Source: Arctopsyche grandis (lineage: Eukaryota; Arthropoda; Insecta; Trichoptera; Hydropsychidae). Taken from it: 64,000 nt of DNA. The notes below the pieces were generated by a model. The model had not been told where the DNA came from and ran no database searches. It saw nothing but the letters and a program-made list of their open reading frames with translations. This document shows positions 53,301-62,900 of the stretch, piece by piece. Position numbers and translations under genes: made by a program. Positions within the stretch are counted from its first letter, which is position 1. Each line of letters opens with the position of its first letter. The stretch lies in assembly GCF_051622035.1 (NCBI RefSeq), contig NC_135366.1, forward strand, positions 749,001 through 813,000. The letters run 5' to 3'.

Positions 53301-56165
53301 TCACAAAAATCCTTTGGTTTTAAAAAAAGTATCAAGTTTATTCTTAAAAATATTAATATTAATAGAGGTTACTAAATCGTTGGGAAGACTATTCCAAACT
53401 GAAACCACTCTGTTAGAAAAGAATGTATCTCTGATCAATTTGTTAGATTTATCTTTTTGGAGTCTAAGCGTGTGACCTCTGAGGTGAGTGTTTATGTTGA
53501 ATGAAATAACATTAGACATATGACAATTATAGTGATTATTAAGAATTTTATAGACTTCGATTAAGTCACCTCTAGATCTTCTCGTCTCCAATGTAGTGAG
53601 ATTCATTATTTTCAATCTTTCGTTATAAGAAAGTGATTTGAGTTCAGAAGGAATCTTTGAAATTCTCCTTTGAACCCTTTCAATACATGTAATATCCTTT
53701 TTAAAATGAGGATTCCATATGCAAAAAGCGTATTCAAGTCTAGGTCTGATGAAAGTTTTATATATTTTTGTTAAAATAGTTAAATTTAGAAAATTGAATA
53801 CCCGCTTTATAACATACAAAAATGAGTAAGTTTTGTTGACAATATGATTTATATGAGCGGACCATTTTAGGTCGCAAGTGGTGATGATACCTAGGTCTAA
53901 TTGGTATTGGACGCAATTCAGGAAAAGGCTGTTTATTTTGTAGGAAAGATTTGGGTTATTATTTCCTAGGTGGAGAACAGAGCATTTCTTAACATTTAAA
54001 GTTAAAAGCCAAGTTTTAGACCACGTGACAATTGTGTCCAAATCGCTTTGAAGGGAATTTCTGCCATCTGAGTTGGCAGGACAATAAAGTTTAATGTCGT
54101 CAGCGAAAATAGAATATTTACAAGTGAGGTCATTTGCTATATCATTAATAAAAATTAAAAAAAGAATTGGCCCTAAAACAGAGCCTTGGGGAACACCACT
54201 AAGGACGGGATGAGATTCTGAAGAGCAGGATCCAATCCTCACCGAGAAGTATCTAGACTTTAAAAACACTCTGATCCAGTCAAGTAGCCTTCCTCTCACA
54301 CCTATATGCTCGATTTTTAGTAAAAGCCGATCGATAGGAACTCTATCAAAGGCTTTTTCGAAGTCAAGATAGACGACATCTACGGGTATATTATTATTAA
54401 GAAGGAGAGACCAATCATTGTGCACGGTTAAAAGGTTACTCAGTACTGATCGGCCTTTTATAAAACCATGCTGGTATTTAGATAAAAGGTTACAAGACTC
54501 AAGAAATTTAGTCAGTTGAGAGGCGATGATTTTTTCAAAACATTTTAGCAAAATGGGTGAAAGACTGATAGGACGATAATTAGTGGCTTCTAATTTGTTT
54601 CCCTTTTTGTAGATAGGAATAATGTTAGAAGTTTTCCATTCGTTGGGTATAAAGGAAGATATAAAGGAATGATTGAAGAGTTTAAAGAGGGGACGAGATA
54701 TGGATAGAGCAGTTTTTTTAAAAAAAAGTGAAGGTAAGTTATCATTACCAGGGGCGGAGTTGTCTCCCAGGTTGTGTAAAACCTCTGAAACGACTTTTTC
54801 GGAAAACATTATGTTATTAATTACTGTTGAATTTCGGGACAAGTTAGGAAGCATCGGCAGATTTGTAGAGTCTTCTTTGATGAATGAGTTGCTAAAGGCC
54901 TTAGCAAAAGTGTTGGCTATTAAGAGGGGATCCGTAATAAGCTCCTTTTTTTCATTCATGATTGTGGAAACTACAATTTTAGATTTTAGGTTAGAGTTTA
55001 AGTATTTAAAGAAAACTTTGCAATCGCCAGAAGCGATTGAAAGTTCAAAGTCACGCTTTGAGTTTCTTATTTGTTTAGTGACTTCATTATTAAGTTTTCT
55101 ATAATTAGCATAACCCTCATGGGTTTTATGTTTAGCATAAATGTTCCAAAGTTTCCGTTTTTCTTTAATCAGAATCAATATAGGTTTATTGATCCACGGT
55201 TTACATTTGGATTTGAATGGTTTAAGGAAAGGAACAAATTTTTGTATGCCAGCATTTATAATATGATAAAAAGAATCCCACTTAGAATGAATATTAATTT
55301 CGAGTTCTAAAAATGACCAATCGCTGTCTATAAAAAAATCATTCAATTTCTCATAGTCGGCTAATTTAAAGTTACGCTTTAAGAAAGGATCAGTTTGAGG
55401 TTTACATTGGGATCGATCACACCATTGAATCAGAGAGTTAATTATAATATGATCACTTAGACCAATTGGGGAGTCAGAGAGAATCGATGATAAGAAATTG
55501 TGGGAGTTTGAGAAAACTAGGTCCAATGTCGATGGTCGATTACATCCTCGAAAACGAGTAGGGAAGTCTACCAGTTGATTTAGTCCTGAATTTGCGATGC
55601 AATCAAGAAACTCAGCTGCAGAGCCGGAAAGACCAACTGGGCTGAGAAACTTCCAGTTAATGGTAGGAAAGTTGAAGTCTCCAAAAATCAGCGTTGGACA
55701 GCTTTTACATCCTTCATTGGCGATGACGTTGAAAAGTTTGATGTCTTCCTCAAATGTGGAAGTGGGAGGTCTATAAATACACGCTAAGATAAATTCGCAG
55801 CAGTTAAAACAAACCTTTAACCACAAGTGTTCAATGCCTGATATTGAGATATTGGATGGTAAAAATCTTTCAACCACAATACATGGATTATTAGAAGAAA
55901 TTTTTACATAAATGCAAACACCTCCTCCTCTTCTATCTTCCCTATCGGATCTATAAATAGCAAAATTAGGAATTTCTACGACACTGTCAGGTATGTTATT
56001 ATTTAGCCACGATTCACTTATTAATATTATATCGGGATTGTTATTAATTATGTAAAGTTGAAACTCACTGAATTTGGGAATTATTGAGGAGATATTCGTA
56101 TACATAATTTTAATTTCAAGATAAGCATTAATGTAGAAGTTATTTCTATTGATGTTAGTAGCCAT
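53301..56165 (-). CDS. CR1-like ORF2: endonuclease and reverse transcriptase
   Basis: 954 residues, uninterrupted. Endonuclease in the first 230 residues (LISESWLNNN, RSDREDRRGGGVCIYV, GDFNFPTINW, LSDHIIINSL). Reverse transcriptase about 470-760 (NYRPISLSPILLKCFEKII, VYLDFEKAFDRVPIDRLL, GVPQGSVLGPILFLIFIND, FADDIKLY). The C-terminal region has RPRLEYAFCIWNP and ERVQRRISKI. SRYFSVRIG and the VPQGSVLGP block are typical of the CR1/Jockey group. The ATG (MATNINRNNF) overlaps the ORF1 stop by 11 nt. An intact ORF suggests recent activity. Confidence 0.92.
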   Translation of the reverse strand: MATNINRNNFYINAYLEIKIMYTNISSIIPKFSEFQLYIINNNPDIILISESWLNNNIPDSVVEIPNFAIYRSDREDRRGGGVCIYVKISSNNPCIVVERFLPSNISISGIEHLWLKVCFNCCEFILACIYRPPTSTFEEDIKLFNVIANEGCKSCPTLIFGDFNFPTINWKFLSPVGLSGSAAEFLDCIANSGLNQLVDFPTRFRGCNRPSTLDLVFSNSHNFLSSILSDSPIGLSDHIIINSLIQWCDRSQCKPQTDPFLKRNFKLADYEKLNDFFIDSDWSFLELEINIHSKWDSFYHIINAGIQKFVPFLKPFKSKCKPWINKPILILIKEKRKLWNIYAKHKTHEGYANYRKLNNEVTKQIRNSKRDFELSIASGDCKVFFKYLNSNLKSKIVVSTIMNEKKELITDPLLIANTFAKAFSNSFIKEDSTNLPMLPNLSRNSTVINNIMFSEKVVSEVLHNLGDNSAPGNDNLPSLFFKKTALSISRPLFKLFNHSFISSFIPNEWKTSNIIPIYKKGNKLEATNYRPISLSPILLKCFEKIIASQLTKFLESCNLLSKYQHGFIKGRSVLSNLLTVHNDWSLLLNNNIPVDVVYLDFEKAFDRVPIDRLLLKIEHIGVRGRLLDWIRVFLKSRYFSVRIGSCSSESHPVLSGVPQGSVLGPILFLIFINDIANDLTCKYSIFADDIKLYCPANSDGRNSLQSDLDTIVTWSKTWLLTLNVKKCSVLHLGNNNPNLSYKINSLFLNCVQYQLDLGIITTCDLKWSAHINHIVNKTYSFLYVIKRVFNFLNLTILTKIYKTFIRPRLEYAFCIWNPHFKKDITCIERVQRRISKIPSELKSLSYNERLKIMNLTTLETRRSRGDLIEVYKILNNHYNCHMSNVISFNINTHLRGHTLRLQKDKSNKLIRDTFFSNRVVSVWNSLPNDLVTSININIFKNKLDTFFKTKGFL

Positions 56166-57216
56166 AATCCGTTTTATTGATCATAATGGTGAGCTGGTTT
56201 TTAAGTTCAGGGCACTGGTTGATTCTTGTCATATGATTGCTGGGTTTGTTAGTTATAGTACAATTGAAGCATTTGGGCGGGTTCGATGTAGATGGACAAT
56301 TTGAAACTAGATGACCAGAAGAAGCACAGTGAGAACAATTTGGTTTTTCCTCTTTGCAATATTTTATAGAGTGCCCGAAGTTGCAGCAGCGTGAGCATTT
56401 AAGCACGCTAATGTAGTCATCGATCCTGCACGAATTCCAGTCTATGAAGCATCTTCCTTGGTTTACAAGTTTTTTTCGGAGTGCTGGCGAAGTGGAATAC
56501 ACTCTGTGGCAGGTGGGCCCTTCCCGAGAACCCGCTAGGTGACTGAATTTAATGTTATTAGAGACGTCAGTTCCGAAGTCTTCTATCAAAATTTTCATAA
56601 TTCTGTCGTCGGGTACATCTCTAGGAACGTATTTAACAATAATTTTTGGCCAACGCTTTTTCGGGAATACTACATTTAGCTTAGCCAAATTAATTTCATT
56701 ACACTTTGCAATTAATTCGCAGTCTATGATAGAGTTTGTAAAAATCACCAAACCATTGTTACTGACCTTTTTTAAACCTATTACTTTAGCACCTATTTTA
56801 GTGGGGTTAATTGCTGCTTGGAGAGTGGCTTGTGTTGCTTCAGAACTGGAAATTCCAGAATCCTTGCAGGGGTATATGATTACAGCGGGAGATGGAGATT
56901 TAGCTGCGATCCCCGTGTTCGCCACCTTCAAGTGTCTGGATCCGGAGCTTGAAGCCGCTACTTCGGAGAACAGCTGAGTTTGAGATGCGAGTGGTGTTCG
57001 TTTGTCGGAGATCTCATCAGTTAAAATATCCAACAATCTTTGTACGGATTCTTTGATACATTTGGATTTGGCAGTGGTAAGCATGTTACCACTTGCTAGT
57101 ATCTCCAGGATTATAGTTTGTTGTTTTATAGCTTCGTTTAATTTCTTCATTATAATTGTTACAATTTGAAAAAATAAAAATATTGGCGCAAGATTCGGCA
57201 CGATAAGTCGACACAC
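56155..57216 (-). CDS. CR1-like ORF1: zinc-knuckle RNA-binding protein
   Basis: Up to 353 residues; a likelier start is the Met at 57150 (MKKLNEAIKQQTIILEILAS), giving about 331. A helical N-terminus is followed by an RRM-like region (IIVKYVPRDVPDDRIMKILI). Zinc knuckles follow: CSRCCNFGHSIKYC, CSHCASSGHLVSNC, and a third CFNCTITNKPSNH. It ends NKTDYGY, closely like TDYGA at the end of the R1-type ORF1 in this window. Presumed role is packaging LINE RNA. Intact. Confidence 0.88.
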   Translation of the reverse strand: MCRLIVPNLAPIFLFFQIVTIIMKKLNEAIKQQTIILEILASGNMLTTAKSKCIKESVQRLLDILTDEISDKRTPLASQTQLFSEVAASSSGSRHLKVANTGIAAKSPSPAVIIYPCKDSGISSSEATQATLQAAINPTKIGAKVIGLKKVSNNGLVIFTNSIIDCELIAKCNEINLAKLNVVFPKKRWPKIIVKYVPRDVPDDRIMKILIEDFGTDVSNNIKFSHLAGSREGPTCHRVYSTSPALRKKLVNQGRCFIDWNSCRIDDYISVLKCSRCCNFGHSIKYCKEEKPNCSHCASSGHLVSNCPSTSNPPKCFNCTITNKPSNHMTRINQCPELKNQLTIMINKTDYGY

Positions 57217-57223
57217 GTGCGAT

Positions 57224-57261
57224 TGCTGCCGATAATCGATTCAAACTGATTATCGGCAGCA
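57224..57261. repeat. Perfect 14-bp inverted repeat at the 5' end of the CR1-like LINE
   Basis: tgctgccgataatc and gattatcggcagca with a 10-base loop, just upstream of ORF1. Confidence 0.9.
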
Positions 57262-57265
57262 GGTA

Positions 57266-57794
57266 CTATATCTGCGTCAGGCGCAAAGCTTATAATCCGA
57301 TTATAATTTCTTACATATAATGTATGCTAGACTTGTTTAATCAATCGTTCATTATACATGAGGCAAATAAATTTCGCACGTTATTATAATAGATTTATAT
57401 CATTTAGCTACTTCGCGGCTTGTACTTGTATGTGGATATTATACGTTGAATATGATAATAATTTTCTAACAATTAGATATATCCTACCGCTCAAGCCAGA
57501 AAAGGATCTAAAAAACCCAGCAATCATCGGTTTCAAACTTTTGTTTCATTTTAGAGAAAAACTTTGAAAATTTTATGTATATATGCGTAAAGCATACTTT
57601 GCAGTCAGCCTGTATTGCAGTCACCAATATTGTTAAACTGGTCGCTCTCTCGTTGAACGAACTCTAGGCGACTATAGAGTGGTGAAACTCAACTATACGT
57701 TTCAAGTATTTGTCTTTTTAACTATTCAATCGATCGGTATTCTTTATTCACACTATTTTCCATAAAAATGACATCCGCTTTGACATCCGATTGC
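57266..57794. other. Unassigned sequence
   Basis: No gene recognised. A short duplication of aaaatgacatccg lies near 57767-57820. Confidence 0.6.
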
Positions 57795-57809
57795 GGAATC
57801 CTAAAAATG

Positions 57810-58270
57810 ACATCCGATTGCGCTAAAAAGTAAACGCCAAAAAAGGCGTTGGGTAAAAATTTGGATTCTTAAACGAAACTATTTGAATACCACGCAAGAA
57901 ATGCTCCTGGGCGATGACTTTAGAATGAGTGAGGATTTGTTCGAGAAACTTCTAACCTAGGTTTCGCCTTATATTACTAAACAAGACACACTTGAGACAA
58001 ACTATATCGCCGAGAGAAAAACTTGCTGTAACACTGCTATACGTTGCAACTGGCAGAAGCTTCAAGTGCTTAAGATACTCGAGTATTATTTCTACTGCTA
58101 CTATAAGTGAAGCCATTATTTCCACATGCAAAGCATTGATTCATATTCTTAACCGTTTGCCCGCGGTCGTCTTCTATGGAAGTTTTGGGCGACAAGTCTG
58201 TAGCGCGGCTGTCTTTCTGAACTTTGCACGGGATTTTGAGGCTTATATGCGCCTATTTCAATTGTTTTAA
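57810..58270 (+). pseudogene. Harbinger H1 transposase, truncated, copy 3
   Basis: Starts inside the N-terminal region (WILKRNYLNTTQEML) and has the same TAG after KLLT. The following part is read from 57992 (ISPREKLAVTLLYVATG). No catalytic core. Confidence 0.85.
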
Positions 58271-58739
58271 GGTTCAAAATTTGTTAAATATATTACTGAG
58301 TTGAATTCTATCTATTCAATTTGCTTAAAATTAATATATACCAGTCAAAAATAATTTTTTTGTGGAACCATACTGAAACCTCGTTTATGTGACGTCACGT
58401 CTTCATACAATTATGAAGAATGATTATTTGACAATTAATTCAAAACTACGAGATATATTATGTATTTTATTGTTTAAAATAATACTTTGTGTTAATTAAC
58501 ATATCTGGTTACTTGAGTAAATATTAAAACCTGCATTTAAGGTCGAAAACTCGATTGCCAAATTCGCGAAAAAAGTGCCGCGTACAGGGCTTGTTCGCTA
58601 TATTTATTGCCGCGGGCAAAGGGTTAAAGGGTATATAAAGGTAAGAAATAAAATCCATAGTAATATAATAACTTAAAAATACTTTTTTATTTCAATGTTC
58701 TTAAAGACTAAGTAGTTTTAAAAATAAAGAAAACAGTAG

Positions 58740-60657
58740 TTATGGTTTGAACTGTTCAAAAAGATTTTTTACTGAGCATTGCTTAGAAATAAATTTTAAT
58801 GCGTTTATCGTGGCTACGTTATTTCGTGGACGTTTTATAATAATTGGAGAAGGCAGCCCCTTTTTGATTTTTATGCCTGTTGGATTGGAGTTGGAATTGT
58901 TATTGAAGTTTTCTGGTATGTGAATTATGGGTGGCGGCGTGCACAAGTAAGACGTAAATGGGGCTGATGATGGTGAAAAAGAATTAACTTGTCCAGAGTT
59001 TCTATTTAAGTCATTAAGTTGGGCTTCAAATAATACGTTGTTGATAGCTTTTTCAGCGTATAGTCTCTGGGTAGGACTGAGTTCTTTCAATTTCTCAGAC
59101 CATACCAGAACAATTAGATCAACAGGTTTTTGGGGAGATTGGGAAGAAGTTGTGGGCTCATTGTGTTTTGCCACCGGCTCAGGATTTTCATCACCTCTAT
59201 TTACTGTGGATAAAAACCCGAGTGCGTGAAATGTTGTGGATGTCGGGATGTAAACTTCACCCAACCTATTTGCGTCGTCAATTTTTTTCAACTCTTTCCT
59301 GAAAGCAACATTGTTCAATAAATAATTTAGGGTCACACAAAAAACTAGGTAGGTACTTCAATAGCGACATTTTGATATTTGTAAATTGTATAATTCAGTC
59401 CCATATATTTGATTTTTTATCTTCTGTAAATTGTACAATATGAACTAATCAATTAATCTATATATGTGTAAGTGTATTGTATGTATACAGTGTACTCTCG
59501 ATTATCTAGATGCGGTTTATCGGGTTTGCAGATTATCATTGCTCGAAATAAATTCAATTTACAATCAAATTGTATAATGCAGTTAAGACTGGATTATATT
59601 GGAAGTGTTTTCCAAATAAAAAGTTTGCTTCGTTAAAAGATTAGTCCCTTACCGGACGAATTTAGATCATTTGTAGAGCGTATTACAATCATGTTCTGTG
59701 GAAATGCATCAGCAATTGATAAAATTAAACTATTGTTAATTGGAAAACAAAAAAAAAACTAGATCCGTTAAGGGGACTGAAAAAAAAATCTTCCTGTTGA
59801 TTATTATATCCAAAAAGAAGCCTGGATGGATAGAGATCTTCGAAGATTGGTTCAAGACTAAGTGGGTTCCTAAAGTGAAAGACATTTTAAAAACTTGCCA
59901 CAGAAAGCAGTATTGTTAATGAATAATGCTTCTCATCCGAATAACGCTAATTCGAACATGGAGAAAGATTCTTCCTAATGTAAAAATAAATTTATCAGAT
60001 TGTGAAGAGATCTAGGCAGGTGATATATATGAAATATACAGATTAATGAAAAATATCAAAAATTATCCGTGTTTTTCAATTATTCCCCAAAATAAGCTCG
60101 GATAATCGAGAGAACTCTGTAATAAAAACAATAACGGTCAATAAAAACAAATTAAGTTTAAAATAAAAAAAGGAGGTCATGGACACGTATAACGTAATAC
60201 GGATTGTAATTCTGGTATCGCGGATTTTACTATTATCTATCACGGTAATAAATTTTTAATATAAAATAAATTAATACAACTTATTTAATAAGTTTAAATT
60301 AAAAACCCACCTGTAGTTGCTGCGAAGACAGTTTAATTTATTCCTCACGTCTTGTGTTGTCGCGTTCGACTTCATTGACTTATATATTTTTAAAAGCTTA
60401 TTTAAGTATTCATCTTTTTTAGATTTATTAAGGTAATTCTTGTCACACGGGTCCCATAATGCCTCGCAAGTCTCGTAACAACGAATGAATCTTTGTAAAT
60501 TCGATTCCGATATGGTCTCTGAAACATCATCGGTGTCATCCACGGCTGTCAAGCACGTACCGGGTTTGGCGCTTCTTACACACTCCATACGAATTACAGT
60601 TCTCGTATCAACAGTATGTATTACTTCAGATATCGACGGTGGGTTTTGAACTTTCAA
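58740..60657 (-). CDS. MADF-BESS-like protein of Harbinger H1, copy 3
   Basis: Exons 60657-60311 and 59298-58740, phase compatible, about 301 residues. The upstream frame is open further than in copies 1 and 2, starting MKVQNPPSISEVIHTVDTR, so the true start may be here, with the others shortened. MADF domain: FIRCYETCEALWDPCDKNYL. The 7-residue array is reduced to one unit (AKHNEP). The tail is LSPTQRLYAEKAINNVLFEA. Intact. A Tigger lies in the intron. Confidence 0.78.
59488..60119 (+). mobile_element. Tigger/pogo element, copy 3
   Basis: Flanked by TA; left end cagtgtactctcgattatct, right end aatcgagagaactctg. Same internal coding piece (EIFEDWFKTKWVP), same intron position as the other copies. 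Confidence 0.85.
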
Positions 60658-60745
60658 TGGTAGCGGTATCTACGCCGGTATTTGATAGATCTATAAAATA
60701 CCGCAGATCGTATAACACGACGTATAATATATCGTATTATACGCA
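60654..60745. mobile_element. MITE inserted in the end of Harbinger copy 3
   Basis: Absent from the same place in copies 1 and 2 (gtcaatacaggttatt). Contains ggtatttgatagatctat, as in the MITE at 60997. Confidence 0.7.
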
Positions 60746-60996
60746 CGAGTCAGGTTATTTACACACCTCGGTTTACGGCCAGTACCCCTCGGGGGCTGTC
60801 ACATATTATGACAGCTATGAAGAAATATCACCTCCAAGTTCTTTACTTGAAAACTGGCACCACTCAAGACTCTCTCCGCTCATTCGTCTCGTCCAGAATC
60901 AGTGATTTTGAGTGCACTATATCTGATTCGCCTATACCCTTGAGGAATACTTCCTACATTATTAGTGTAACTTCGAATGAGGTTTTCAACCGCATT

Positions 60997-61137
60997 GGCA
61001 GCGTTAACACTAGAGGTATCTACCGCGGTATTTGATAGATCTATCCGGCCTTGGAAAACAAGAAATAGCGTTCGAACACGCGGTATTTGATAGATCTATC
61101 AAATACTGCGGTAGATACCTCTAGTGTTAACGCTGCC
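60997..61137. mobile_element. MITE with 49-bp terminal inverted repeats
   Basis: 141 bp. Arms ggcagcgttaacactagagg... and its complement match at 48 of 49 positions around a ~43-bp centre. Flanked by att on both sides. Confidence 0.92.
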
Positions 61138-62577
61138 ATTATTGACCCCTCATTCTGGCCGGCTGGGGTCGGTGTTAGGCGGTGGTTTTTTCGCTCGACC
61201 CAGTCTATCCTTAATTAGTGGTTTCTGGGGGGCTGCCCATAGGCGGCGGAAATTAAATTTATCCTTTTATTATCAAAATGTCAGAGGGTTATCTACCAAA
61301 ACCTCTACATTTTCTAATGCCGTTGCCATCAATGATTTTAATTTCATTGCCCTCACTGAGACTTGGCTTCACCCTTCTATTAAAGATGATGAATTATTCA
61401 ATTATAATTATTCTGTTTTTAGACGTGACCGTGCCTCTCGTGGTGGTGGTGTCCTGTTCGCCATTAGCAATAAATTCTCCTATAATTCCAAGCGCTTGCA
61501 CTTCCTTGAAACTGCTGTTGAGGATATCTGGGTCGAAGTTGTTATTAGGCGTTCCCATTTTGTATTTTGTATAGTTTATTTTCCGCCTGATCTGTCGAAC
61601 ATTAACATTAATTTATTTTTTGATAACATCATGAACAATTCCCCCTATCTATTTAATAAAAATCTAATTATCAGGGGAGACTTCAATCCCAACTGTCATC
61701 CTAATATAAAAATTGATATTGAGTTACTTGTTAATTTTTATAAGCTAACCCAGATAAACTCTTTATTTAACAATTCTGGTCATTTACTCGATTGTATCTT
61801 GGTATCTCAGCATGTTGATGCTTCCCCGGTCACTAATCTTGTCGAGTTGGTGGTACCTGACCCCTATCATCCTCCGTTAAACTTTGACATTATTTGTGAC
61901 GTTACTTTTTCCTCTTGTGTATATGAATTATCTCCAGTTGTTAATATGGATGTGAATGCCGGTTGGGTTTTCAGAGATGTCTGTTTTAATGATCTCAACA
62001 AAATGTTGTCATCTACTGAATGGAGTGCGCTTTATAATTGTAATCAGGTTGATGATGCACTTTAAACCTTTTATCGTATACTTTATGACAGTTTTGACTC
62101 TTGTTTTATTAATAGAGTATTGCTTCGACGTAATGAGTCTTCTATTAGAAAGTATCCACCTTGGTTCAACTCTGCGATTATCAGACTCATCAGAAAAAAA
62201 CACCGTTGTCATAAGCTCTCGAAGATATTCGGCCGTGATAGTGATCTGAATTCTTTCAAACTTTTGCGAACCCAGTTGAAATCTCTGATTGTTGATGCCC
62301 ATTCTCAGTATGTTGGCGAATGTGTGTCACACATTCGCCAACATACAGAGTCTACATACATACATAAAGTCTTGCCCCAAAAATTTTTGGAGGTTGATTA
62401 ACTCCAAGCGCAAGACTATATCTGCCCTTTCTAATATGCATTATGACAATAATTTTAATATTTTTGGTCAGGATGAGATTTCCGAGGCTTTCACTGGCTA
62501 TTTTAGCTCACAGTTTGTACAGGAGAATAATGCCGTTCCTAATCACGACTGTTTCCCTGACTTTGCGCTCTTGTGGT
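61138..62577 (+). pseudogene. LINE fragment: endonuclease region, broken before the RT
   Basis: A frame at 61124-62065 encodes an APE-type endonuclease of the Jockey/CR1 group: LSFYYQNVRGLSTKTSTF, ALTETWLHPS, RRDRASRGGGVLFAI, and RGDFNPNC in place of GDFN. A stop near 62063 and frame changes follow. 62120-62401 reads YPPWFNSAIIRLIRKKHR, the usual linker between endonuclease and RT. The sequence ends near 62577 before any RT motif. No ORF1. The active-site region is already altered (PDPYHPPL where SDHxP is expected). A dead fragment. Confidence 0.8.
62308..62346. repeat. Perfect 19-bp inverted repeat with a 1-base spacer
   Basis: gtatgttggcgaatgtgtg, t, then the exact complement cacacattcgccaacatac, within the LINE linker coding region (YVGECVSHIRQH). 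Confidence 0.95.
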
Positions 62578-62663
62578 GAAACCCTTGCGCTCTTGTGGTC
62601 CTGACATGATCCCGGACTTCAAACTAAACGAAGGTAATAGCTCGTTGACCATACCGGTGATCA

Positions 62664-62801
62664 AATGCAGACAAAAATAGCATGCATATGTACTATACTG
62701 GGAGGTCTGCAGCCCTGCAGCCTATATGGACGGCAAAAATAGCATGCATTTGTACTATACTGGGAGGGCTGTAGCCCCGCAACCCATATAGACGAGCCGC
62801 C
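62664..62801. repeat. Tandem duplication, unit about 68 bp
   Basis: aaaaatagcatgcat-tgtac occurs twice, each followed by tatactgggagg and a gcagccc/gtagcccc stretch. Confidence 0.9.
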
Positions 62802-62809
62802 ACTGGAAC

Positions 62810-62900
62810 ATACCCATACAAAATGTACCAAAGAATACTTTTCGTACGGCCGGATACCTGCTGAAGTCGGTACGTGCCGACTAGGTATGAACAGACCTTT
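62810..62900 (-). mobile_element. Harbinger H2, left-end fragment, inverted
   Basis: Reverse complement of 11262-11352 (ccggccgtacgaaaagtatt), ending gtatgaacagaccttt. Confidence 0.88.

Larger units (their letters stand above)
53062..57265 (-). mobile_element. CR1-like LINE, apparently intact
   Basis: About 4.2 kb on the minus strand with two open ORFs. The 3' end (left, about 53062-53085) consists of (AAAT)n on the element strand rather than a plain A tail, as in CR1/L2-type elements. A hairpin lies at the 5' end. The target duplication is not clear. Confidence 0.85.
57795..60820. mobile_element. Harbinger H1, copy 3 (5' truncated)
   Basis: Begins within the transposase first exon region (aaaaagtaaacgcc) and continues as in copies 1 and 2 through the MADF gene with a Tigger in its intron. 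Near its right end a 92-bp MITE interrupts it. Confidence 0.8.

Noticed and set aside
54673-55104. Plus-strand 143-residue frame (and 56552-56977)
   Set aside because: Antisense shadows of the intact CR1-like ORFs.
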